This document shows positions 37,310 through 49,100 of a DNA stretch of 64,000 bases, one piece after another; position 1 is the stretch's first letter; every line of letters starts with the position of its first letter. This DNA is from Parelaphostrongylus tenuis (Eukaryota; Nematoda; Chromadorea; Rhabditida; Metastrongylidae). A model generated the notes under the pieces. That model did no database searches, was not told the origin of the DNA, and was given only the letters and a program-made list of their open reading frames with translations. Both the position numbers and the translations under genes were made by a program. The stretch lies in assembly GCA_019055375.1 (NCBI GenBank), contig JAHQIW010004330.1, positions 1 to 64,000 of the forward strand, read 5' to 3'.

Positions 37310-40300
37310 AGCCAGTGAGGCAAGCGTTCTTCACGCTGGGCAATTGTGATTATTCATGGAGTTTCCAGTTGACTTTTTGGGCTTATTTTCGCTTGCATAG
37401 GCAAATGCTCTCTGCATATCTTCATCTCATATGCAAAACGACGTCCCCACCGGAAACGTCATTCCGTTTCGGCTCCAGTAAGCTCACTAAAGCCCTAACA
37501 CCATGACACTGCGCATTTAACAACGTAATTGAACTTTTTATCACAATTTCCTCTCCTATCTTGCTTTAGTTTTTTTTTCGCATCTTTGAAGAGTGTTGCA
37601 TTTTTATTTTTTTTTATTTGGTGTGGTTGGTAAACCTCATACGAAAACAGTATTTTAGTTTTTGATGTTATTATTACTACAACTCATTGCTAATTTCCTT
37701 ATGCCTGATTTTATGGTGTTATTGCCCCTGCAATAGTAATAATAATATTAGTAATGCCGACCATCATAACAGTGCTAATAAGGACAATAAGAATATCCTC
37801 GCCGCGATTATTACTATTATTACTACCAACTGCTTTTATTGATACTATTACAATTAACTCATTATTGTGGATATTATCATTATTATTAGATAAAACCTTA
37901 TTTCAGACTCTTCTATTGAGAAAAAAATAAATTAGATGTTAGAAAATAATACCTCATAGGCACTCGTTGTTATGATTAATCTTGAGCATCCAAACTGCTA
38001 CTATAACAACCACTGCTATCAGCGACAAAGAAGAGCACTCTATTAATAGATTTTTTTAGAAAATTTAGTTGAATAGTAAAATTTCACTTTGGACGACTTT
38101 ATAAAGCCAATTAGAGCCCGGAAACATCACTATCTTGCTGCTTTTTTAAAAGCGATAATGCTAAGTCGATAAAACTTAAAATTTTTTTTCTTTGTAAGAT
38201 GACGAAGATATAGTTGACTATTTCCTTGGAATACAATAAAATTCTTCCAAAGCTACTACGTCAATGTTTTCCTCTTCAACTTGGCCAATTTTTGTTCTTT
38301 TATTTGTTCTATTATGTTATTTTGGCATTGTATATAATCATCATCAACGATTATTGAAATGCTACTGCTGCATTATTGTGAGTTCAATGCAGCAATTTTT
38401 TTTCCTTCTGTTTTTCCTTGAAGGGATTTAGTTTTGAAATATCGAGGAAGCTTATATCGTAAACAACGTTGACGCTTTTTAGAATGAAAATTTCACTACT
38501 CCAAGTGCTTCTTCCGTCTGGTCAGTGTGGATTTCATCAGGATGAATGCTCTTTTTTTTAATTTAGAAAATTGTGTCGTCGTAGTAGTTAAACAACGTGA
38601 TTCAATTTCAATGAGCGACGTTCATATAAACAGGTGTTGGCTGGAGATTCGTATAATAGTTAAGATTTGGTAATGAATGATTGTGTAATACGATGGAGAA
38701 GGGGGGGCTGTTGAGAGACGTGATTCGATCGCATGCCCCGCTCCACAAATCACCACTTGTTTTGCATAAACATATTTTTGAGAACAGCAAACCAATTTCA
38801 CCTCTTGTCACAGTTGTGTTTCGAGACGACGTGTGAGTGTTTGGACTGCTGTCTCTTTCTAGGTGGTCATCTACCCCCACCCTCACCCCCACCCGCCATC
38901 CACCTCGACAACCCTCAATCCACAATCCTATAGCTCTAATTGTCTTAATCTCTATTGCCAAATATCTCCATTTTTTTATCGCTTCCCTTTTTCTTCTCCG
39001 AGGTATTTCACTTCGACATCGTTATTTTTTAATCGATGATATATCACCGCTTATGAATGAACGATGGATTATATACTACTGCACGTCTATTATCGTCTAA
39101 CACACAGTATTGACTTCGATCTAGAGATTTATTTGCGTTGAATCTGCAGATTCTATAGACGTTTGAAACGAATTAATCTGTGAAATTGTTACAGATTGAG
39201 GTGTGCTATGAAGCTGAGCGCTTTGAAAAACAACAACAACAATAACATCATTTTTAGAGATTCAGTCATTTCCCTAAGCTTCTATACAAACTGCACTTGA
39301 AATCTGATAACATGAGAAGTCAAGAACTCGTCAAATCCTCTACTCAAGGAGCCTTTTAAGCGCTCTTTATGTTATATACACTGATTAAATAGAGTTCAAA
39401 TGCAAAAAATCCCTGCAACAACGCGGTGATGTGTGATTTTATTGCTAAGATGTGTAGAGATTTCTATAGAGAAAATTACTACATAGCTCTGAATAACAAG
39501 CTTAGAAATCATCTAACTTCTACTCTTTCTGTAAACTTTATCTATCACATCATTAATGAAGAAATGAGTTCTTATTTGTCACAATTCATAGCCATTATTC
39601 TCATTATTTCTGTTTTTTTTTCTATGAGGTTTCTATTGCTCTGCCTCAAGACACATATGTTTACAAGTAAATCAATATCAATGCTTAAAGTTAACAAGAT
39701 TCCAAGCCCAGTGAAGCAGAATAAAAAAAATACTTATGTCATCAAAATAACTCTATATAAATGTCTAATAGTTATATTAGTTATTATCAAATGAGAAAAC
39801 AGTTGATGTTGCACCCTTACCAACCTTCTAACAAACTGATTTGAAAACCCATAGCTTTTTTACGAACGAGGTTAAGAACCAAAATAAAAATAAATGAACG
39901 AATTTCGTTAAGAATCCGGTGGCAAGTACACGGTGCCAGATTTTTACTTTTGAACGTCTGATTATTCTACGGATTCGCTTCATATTATTCTGTCATCTTC
40001 GATCTATTTAACGATTTTTTTGGCTATAAATATTCATAAAATCTGATCAGTTGTCTGTGTGATTCTAAAGTTCACACTGTGAACACGTTAATTGATAGTC
40101 ACTGAGTTCTCCATCCTTAAAGTGATTTTTTTTCTACCGTTTCTCTGGAAACTTCTTCGTTATCTTTGTGTAAAAGAAGTCGAACAACTGCGAACTGGTT
40201 GTCAATCTATTACTTTGCTTACTCAAGCGATCATCTATATTCTGATTATATTTAAGTATTTTGAAGGCATTAAAGTCAGTAAAAAAAGCCCTAGTCAAAT

Positions 40301-43080
40301 TTCATACGTAATTTTAATATCAAATTTTTTTCTTTTCTAAAATCACAGTTCCATCACTCACTTTATTCCAGACGTTGATACATATTTCCAATAATTTTTT
40401 CAAAAAATTTCTATTAAGTTTTGTTTTTTTCTCATCCATGTCCTGTGATCCAAATTTTTTAGCTATTTATTTCGCTACGTATACGTATTTATGTTTATAC
40501 CTTAGTGTTATATGTTTTTTTATTGTCCACTGCTAACAGATAAAAATCTCCTTATCTTTTGCTCAGCATTGATCACTATTATTGTTTAGTATCTATTATC
40601 TATTGGTAGTTTACTCATTGTCTCATACTTATATGCATCGTCCACTATCAATAACTGCTGTTTATTATTGATAATTTATAACATGTCAATCTTTTTTTTT
40701 TGTTTTCTCAATCTTAGAACTATCTGTTATCAAGCCCGTTAGTAATCAAAATAGGGGACATTCTTCAACTGTATATGGGAAAATTTTTGCACATTGTGCA
40801 GTATGATCCTTATACTGATATCTGTTCAGTTCAATGTTGGAGAACATTGAAAAGTTAGCGAATAGTTCATCTGATTAGAATGTCTAAATTTAGTAACTGT
40901 CATTATTATTTTATCGTGAAATCATTATATTCTAGCACAATGGCAAGCATATGGGCACTGTGGTGTCCATCAATACGGTAAATTTACATTTTTAAAAGTA
41001 CATTCATAAGCCACTTAAGCCCTTTCTAGGTACGTTCTCAATTTATAAATCGAAGAGTACAACGATTATCTGAAAAATTAGTCTATGTTAGAATTTATTT
41101 CAAAAAGTGAGAAAATCACCGCTCCAAAGCTGGTTACTGATCAGTAAATCAGTGCCGAATTTAATACGCCAACGAGCCAGGGTGTAGTTGGTTGTTCACC
41201 AATGTGCTAAAATAAATAAATGGAATAACTGAAAAAAGCTGCTGAGACATCACGGTGACGACAGCAACAGAGGCAACTACAACAGAAAGGAAATCGAAAC
41301 TTTAACTTTAGTCTCCATAATTATCCGTTTTGAAAGTATTTTCTTTTTCCTGTGCAAGATCCCAGATCTTCTAGCATTCGATCGTTTTTTTCGCCTACTT
41401 CTTAAAAGTCGTAGAATACTAGCCGAGCGGGTCTCCTCGCAGTCCTCAAGAATAGTCTGGCTGTGGCGTTCCATAGAGTGTTCGTTGTTGACTGCCTGAA
41501 AGTGTAGAAGGTGAGGTTCGGCCCTACGCGCGCTGCGACGAACATCACAACCAGTCGGACACAGCGCCCGCAAAAAAACTTAGCCAAAAAAGCCGGAACG
41601 ATATCAGGAATTCGTGATTTTCGCTACTTATAGACTAGTGTGATTGCACATTTGAATGTGTTGTTCTCTAATCGGAAACGTTTTCACTCGTCACGTTAGA
41701 TAGTTTCAGCATATTGTGTAATAAATGTTTTGGCATTTGTCCCGTACTGTTGTAGTAACAGAGTGAATGAACGTATGAACGAACGAACGATTGACGACGT
41801 GCCGTATTTGAAATAAACACGACGTCTACTTTGTCGACTTGTTATCACTACCTCCATATGCATATAGGCCTATTGCTTACATAACTGATTGATTGATACA
41901 CGTCTATATGCTTTCCTGAACGTTACCGAAATTCTTCGAATTGCATTCATGCTTATTCTGTACACTTAACTTCATCAGTGTATTCTCCTCAGATACACAA
42001 CAACGATACACCTTTCAATAATCGCTACTATCCGTCGGTGAATTCCCTGAAGGGACTGATTGATGGACAGATGATACTCCCGAGTCATCTTAAACCATCA
42101 TCTCAACACATGCGAATCCTCGTCACTGTCTGGGTTCACATGTTGAAATTCTCATAAAAAATAGAATAGATTTATTTCTTTATTCTATTTTCTTTTCAAA
42201 TAAAAAACGAAAATAAATGTATTCTATTATTTTTCGCTTCTCTCCAATGTCATTCTGAACGCTTTTTTTTCATTAACACAGTTTGTTGTATGATATTTCT
42301 TTCTTAATCATCGACAAATTTACAATTAAATAACCGGTTAATAAAATAATTAAATGAATAAGGAATCTATTAGTCATCGCTCTTCGCTACTTTTTTTTTT
42401 AGATTTCTTTTTTTTCTCTATATATATCGTTACATTTTTCTTCATTTCCTTGATTACTGTAATTTATCTCAATGCATTTCTCGACATCACGTAGGTGTAA
42501 AATCATCCGGGCTCTTATTTTTATAATTTACAATTATATTTTAGAAAATCCTTCATCAAATCTTCTGTAAGGATATTCTTATTTTATCAATATTTTTCTA
42601 TATCAATAGTTCATATAAAGTATTACTGTATTTCAATCTTTTTATGCTAATAACTTTTTTTTTGATAATAAAATTGTACAAATCAAAAATACTTACTACT
42701 TAGAGACTAACTGTTGTTAGACATTTTTTTTCACCTTTTTAATGTCATTTTCACTAAGGTCAAGATCTACCGTAATCTTTTGACCTACTTGGATGACTGA
42801 GTGATCTACGGCGCAGAATTGATTTCCGGCGATACGCAGTCAATAGATGTTCTGATTCCCTGTTCGTTTATTTTTACCGCACTCAAGTCTGGTCATCTCG
42901 TTCCTATTCCTCCTCTTATTATTCATTCTTCTTCTTCATCTTTTTTCTTCCTCTCTTTTATTCTCGTTTTCTCACACTTTTTTTTTCGTCGCTCTGAGCA
43001 CTTTGTTTAACTTTTTTCCCTCTCATTATCCACTTAGATTGTAAAGCCATCCAATCGTCGATGAGAAAAAAACTCCGTTT
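37310..43080. other. intergenic region between lim-4 and ceh-18, mostly unassigned
   Basis: AT-rich with ATT/AAT-rich stretches (37730-37900) and many T runs. Open frames such as 39426-39794 (plus) are AT-driven, Ile/Leu-rich and unrecognised. A repeat shared with 47.9 kb lies at 41440-41540. Probably includes upstream control sequence of ceh-18. Confidence 0.5.
41440..41545. repeat. dispersed repeat, family F, copy 1
   Basis: GTCTGGCTGTGGCGTTCCAT, AGAGTGTTCGTTGTTGACTG and AGGTTCGGCCCTACGCGCG match the order of 47920-48010 (TGTCTGTGGCGTTCTATAGG, CATTCTTTGTTGACTTGACT). A weaker third relative is at 50510-50560 (GGTTCTCCTCGCAGTC). Confidence 0.6.
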
Positions 43081-43094
43081 TTTTTTTCTTCTAG

Positions 43095-43146
43095 GCCGAT
43101 GAAATTAGAATGGAAGAGAGCAGCTATGTCCCATTAGGTAATGAAG
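43095..43146 (+). CDS. ceh-18: ceh-18 putative exon 1
   Basis: A long T-rich tract ending TTCTTCTAG lies 15 nt before ATG 43110, as expected for a spliced-leader trans-splice site or a cis acceptor. The exon encodes [12 protein letters not shown] and ends GAAG|GTGAGT in phase 1, which fits exon 2. The frame is also open back to the acceptor (ADEIR), so an upstream exon is possible. Confidence 0.55.
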
Positions 43147-46100
43147 GTGAGTCATAAGCGAGGATAATTCGACGCTCATGGGAGAGTGGTGGTCCCGTCA
43201 AATTTTTGGACCTAAAGCCAAGCCTAAGCGAGCTCTTGTAACCCCTTTTTTTCAAAAAATCGGGGGGGAAAAGGAGTCCAGATTTGATGGGACCATAACT
43301 CTGCACAAAGGCCGGGAATTTTTCTTTTTTTTTCTTTTGAATGTGTACTTTATGACGTAGTAATCTTTAGCCGTTATAATGCCACCATGCGGATCACATA
43401 CATCATCATCGTTGCGAGTCGGTAAATCCACCACCACCACCACCACCACCAGCACCACCACCGGCACCACCAGCACTCCGCTATGCACAACCACTGGCTC
43501 GCGACGGCGTAAGGGACAACCGGTTGAAACGAAAAATCGTCGAGGTCAGCGAACTGAAGTGATCATCCAGATACGAGGAGCATTTACCACTTGGCTACTC
43601 TGTAATATGCCCAATAATGTTGAGTGATGCAAGAATTTTTTGCCCCTGACAGGACTCGAACCCGCATCATATCGTTTCCAGGAGCGCGTGCTTAACCAAG
43701 TTCCACCAGCAACGCTTGTTGGCCGCCACTCTTGGGGGCTACAACACATAGATCTGTCAGCAACCAACCGCGAACGGTTTGACCTAGTAGCCGATATCGA
43801 CATTAATCCCGGTCACGCTAACACATTGAACATATATACATATCATCAAACAGGATTATTTTTATTCAATGATCTATCGATCGCTTTTTTTGTAGACCCG
43901 TTCAAAGTGATGTGATCTGATAAGGATGTAGCATGTTTTGAGCTGTTAGGTCTAGTGCTATACAGGTACTTATTTTTGCCTATGGGGAAATAATTGGAAG
44001 GTAGGAGTGGGACGAAACAGGTACCTGTATAGCACTAGAGCTAACAGCTCAAAACATGTTACTACATCCTTATCAGATTCTTATCTACTAAATAATCCTT
44101 CTTATCTACTAAATAAAAAAATTCTGCTTGATCTTGCATACTTCCAATATCTGTGGGCGTGACTGGATACAATGTCGACATCGACTACCGAGGCAAAAAC
44201 CGTTTACGGTTGGTTGCTCTAACAGATTGATGTGTTGTAGCGTAGAAACAGTGGTGGCAAAACAGGCGTCAGTAGTGCAAGGGATAAAGCAGCAGTCCCT
44301 CCCCCCGTATAGGAATAAAATGCGATTTCGAGTCGTGCCTGATGCAAAAATTTTGCACATCATTTAGCATCATTGGGTATATCTATAGCATCGTATCATC
44401 GCTAAAAGCGGTCAAATAAGAAGAATTTCTACTTTGTAGTGCTGAGAAGTTGTCATTGGCTTACTGGAAAGAGGTCTATGGCGATAGATCATCGTCGTAT
44501 GGTTCGTCAATGGGCTAGGCTTATCGCTTGAATCAATCCGCGCCTTTCAGCGGGACGCATTCGAAATTTCTTTCCGAGTCATCAATTCGCCTCCCCCTTC
44601 TTTTTTTTTTGATTTGCTCTTTCAACCAAAATTGCATGGAATTTGAAAAAAATCCTTTACTGATTGCCGCCTATCAGTAGTTGCAGCAGCAAAAACATAT
44701 CCGAATAAAATTCTCCTTGTTTAGCACACAAGATGTTGTCTATTTTCGATGAGCAGCCACTAAATTTCGTCCGCGAGTGTTTTCGTAATAATTTCACTTT
44801 TTCTTTTCTTTTTTGAAGAAAGAAAAAATGTGACCCAACATCCATGGTTATTGACCAGTTTTTTCTTCACATTTCTGCAGAGTTATGAAGGATAAATTAT
44901 TAACCCTCTTAAAATAATCTCTATGCATTGAAGGCAGTAGTTAAGTTATGGTCATGTTGATTATAGCTATGATTTGAAGGTAGAGTTTGTACTTAACCCT
45001 CTGCAAACGATGAAGGTCATTTTGACCCTCGAATCTGCAAAGGCCTTTTTTGAGCTGAAGAAAGCTTCTTCTCTAAAAACTTAAATAATTACTCAAGAAC
45101 TTGAATCTCGGAAATCCGATACTTTGCTTGATTTTCAAGGCCTTCGTAGTACGATGTAGCAGCGAAAATAAAACTACGTTTCACATTCGGTTTCTCTTAT
45201 TTGCTCAGCTAAAGTCTGTGGATGCTTCTTATTAAACTACATTAGGCTTAGTCTGTAGCCCAAATCTTGGCGAATTCAAAGTCCAAAACTGATTCTCGAA
45301 AAGGTTTTTATGAAGCACTGTGAAAGCAAAAATAAAACTACGTTTCACATTCTCAGCTTTCTCTGCACATAGGCGCTAGATACGCACAAAAAAGTACACA
45401 AACTTATAGAGAAAATCATGTTCTATCAAAAGTGGTACAAAGTTTATAGAGTATCTTTTAAAACAAAGGAAAAAAATCTTTGTTGAAGAACGAAAGTCGT
45501 GCGCCACTGACGATATCGATTATGCTGGTGTCCGCAAAGGGTTAAAAAATATTTATTTGCATGCGAATTTGATGCGAGAGATTTTTGTAATGTTTTGTTC
45601 AGTAAATAACATAGTTTATCTGTCGACCGATGATCTTTTCACAGACTGCATATTATTTAATTTGATTGAAGTAAAGCAGATCTGTTATAGGGTTGTAGCG
45701 CAGTGGTTAGAAAGCCCATGAGATATGTTGTTTTTGTTTCGATCACACCCCAGTATCACCGAGTATTACATCCCTTCAGGGTCGTCGGAATGGTACCAGA
45801 CTTCATCTGGGGATAACAGCGCTGACTTGATATAGCTATAGGCCACCGCAACTCATTGTAAAGGCCAGATGTGCCATAAAATCACCTCTAACAATGCCTG
45901 ATGAAGTCTAATGGTCGGCGTTACCCCTCAGGAACTGATCAGCGCCAAAAGCTTTACTGTTTATCCTTTTAGGAGTCTAGTGAATATGAATGCGCAGCAG
46001 TTTCTACGCCATAGTGAAACACCTTAAGTATGCAATGAATCCCAAGAATACTATTGTTCTGCCAGAAGTTTGTGACTCACATGAGACTCATATGCGAATT

Positions 46101-49100
46101 TGCAGTGCGATGAGGAGCCGTTTAACTTAGCGATCGTCAACGCTGGCGATCATGATGACCACCACCACCATCGAGCTACAAGTGCGACAAATGCAGTGTC
46201 GACGACGAAGACGACGACGACGACGGCGGGCGGCACCGGTCAGAAGTCGAAATACGGCTCCTCCTCCTCCTCCTCCTCCTCCTCCTCCTCGTCGTGCTCG
46301 CTGTCCTCTTCCTTCTCATTCGGCTACGATGCAGCATCTAATTCTTCTCAAACATTTAAAATTGAACCGACAACATTTGCTGTCGATCCTAGTACTATAA
46401 TGGTCGACTCGAGTAATATCGTTGTCAGTTCAAGTTCTTCGGATATTCTCGCCGCCACTGGAGATTTCACGATGCTGCGGATGAAGCAATCGCTGCACAA
46501 TTCAACATCTGAGGAATGCCCACCGGATCCGATACCGAATGTGACGAATTCACACAGAATGTGAGTTGGTCCTTTTGTTTAATAGATTTTGGCATTATCC
46601 TTCGCATAATCAATTTCATTTACATATCCGTTGTTATGAGGGCATGTGGCTTAGTGGTTAGAGGTGCCGTGCGTTGCACGCAAGGTAAATGGTTTGATCT
46701 TGTGCTCAAGGCTTACCAAGTTATACACCCTCCAGGACGAAAAAATGGTGCCTGGTGGCAGACTTGTCTGGAGAAATAAGCACCACTAATTCGGTTCAGC
46801 GGTAGGCCACCGAGAGTCATTGTAAAGGCCAGATAGACATTCAGTCATCTCAGACAGCGTTAAAAATTGAAGACGAATACATGGTGCATTCCTCAGGAGT
46901 TGATCAACGCGGAGAGCTTTGTTCTTTTTCTTTTCTTGTTTTATTCGTGATTATTTGAGTTATTTGAATGTAGGTATCTCGTACCTGAGTAGATGTGTAG
47001 GTATTTCGGGCCGTATGAGCTCTGTGCGATGCATGTTCCTCCATTCGTCATTTGCACAGATTCCTCCGTTATTTATCGCATCAGTGAAATCCATTCCACA
47101 TAATTCTACCACAGTATTCCGAAAAAGGGCCACTTTTTAGGCTTCACAAATCTCACATGTCGTTTTTGATGATGTGCGCCGCAGGGATTCCTCGCTTACT
47201 TCAGAAGAAAATAAGACTCGTCTTGATATTATTCACGAGTTCAAAAATCTCCCTTCTGCGTTTATAAATCATAATTCTAAACAGAGCGGCATTCCTTTAT
47301 TATGTTAAGATCTCACCCTTTCAATTCCAAAGTTGTGATGGGTTGACCCTTTCGGGACCATAGATCCAGCCCTCTGCGTCTTTAAATCCTGCCATGTTTC
47401 ATCTAACATTGGCACGCTGCAGTCAGACGCCACTGTTAGACGCAACACGGTGGGGGTTAGAGAGCCCAGAGGGATGGGTCCATGCTCCCAAAAGGGTGAA
47501 GAGAAAATTCGCTACAGCCCTTCGCTGCTTTGTTGCCACCATGATCTTCTTGAGACGTTATGCGATAGTTCTTAGTTGTACTATCTCGCTAATTCTTTAT
47601 GAAAGCAAACACAACGTCTCCATTTTCAAATTTTGGTTTGTTTTAGAAGACAATGAGTTGCAAACGTGTTCCCCACATTACTGTATTGCGCCAAACTCAA
47701 GATTGCTCCGATCTTGAACTGATGTATCGATGTTTTCTGCACACTCTCCACCAGTTCTTCCATTCACAACAGTCTAAATAACTTTTGAGGCCCTTTATCA
47801 TCCGTTTTTACGATGTTTTTCACTGTACGCATCCCAGTACTTCTAGCATTGAATTTGATCCTGGTCTTCTTCTTGAACGGCGTAAAGTACTGGTTGAACA
47901 CGTCCTCTTACAATTTCGAGGGTAGCCTGTCTGTGGCGTTCTATAGGGCATTCTTTGTTGACTTGACTGCCAGAGAGTGTTGGAGAGGGATTCAGCTCCA
48001 CGTGTTTTGCTTAGAGCATCATAACTACTCAGATACGTCGCCCCAGTTTAAGTAACCAAAGTGGAGAATAGTTAAATGGACTCTCTTTTCCTGGTGCTTC
48101 GAAAATATCATGCTATTTAGTCATTTATGTCCACAATTATGATCACCTGCAGATTTTTGTAAGATTCTTCCTTAGCCATTGATGAAAAGTGCCGCTCCAA
48201 GGTGCGCATCGTAACATGATGTAACATCTTCTTCATTTTTTCCTTTAAGTGCGTTTTCTGCTAAACTTTCTTTACTTACTATTCGGTCTGTGTTTGGTGA
48301 CTTGCTCGAGGCGTTGCCTAGTGTTTTTTTTTGGTGCAAGACCGATTGCTACCGGTCTTCCTGTGAAGTAACTTGTCAGTCAGTGACGACCAACACTGAC
48401 CTTGCAAAGTTAGGGAAGGTCAGCTGCTCATCAAGATTCATAAAGGAGAAAGTATGAACTTCTCGGCGTTGATCAGTCCGTTGAGGAATGTGCCATGCAT
48501 TCATCTTCAGTTTCAACTTTGTTTGAGGTGATCGAATACATATTTTGCATTGATTTGCAGTAGCTTATGGCCTATCAATTTAGGGCTACTAATCCGCCTA
48601 AGCAAGTCTGATGTCAATTCATCAACCCCAGAACAATGGAAGGCTTGGTGAAGCCATGAGGGCGCGATCGAACCGTCGACCACTTGTGCGATGCAGAGCG
48701 CCTCTAGCCATTGCGTCACAAGCGCTTTTCCAAGATCATATGCGTCGAATTATTCATTTAGCGCGGAAAGGCGACTAGGTCTGTAATTTGATAGGGCTAT
48801 TCTCGAAAACTGCTCATGATCGCGATAGTGTGATAACTTTACACATTCGTAAGTCAATATGTGTGATTCGAATTGTTGAACGGAGTGTCTAATGCAACCT
48901 AATTGCTAGGTTAATATTCCCATTCAAACTCCTTGGATATTTGAAACGTTATCTCAAAATCTTCGATCCAAAGCTGCTTGGTATTTGAGGTCATGTTGGC
49001 TCCATAAGAAGATGGAAGCCAGCGAGGAAAGGTAGTTTCTTCAAAGTGCACCTACCGTCTACAATCACTGTTTCTTAGTTTTCTTATGTTTTAGTGTGAG

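Noticed and set aside
39426..39794. 122-codon plus open frame rich in Ile/Leu
   Set aside because: Composition follows AT-rich DNA and no family is recognised; a membrane-protein look is expected by chance from such DNA.
43640..43915. 91-codon plus open frame
   Set aside because: Falls entirely within the foldback repeat in ceh-18 intron 2.
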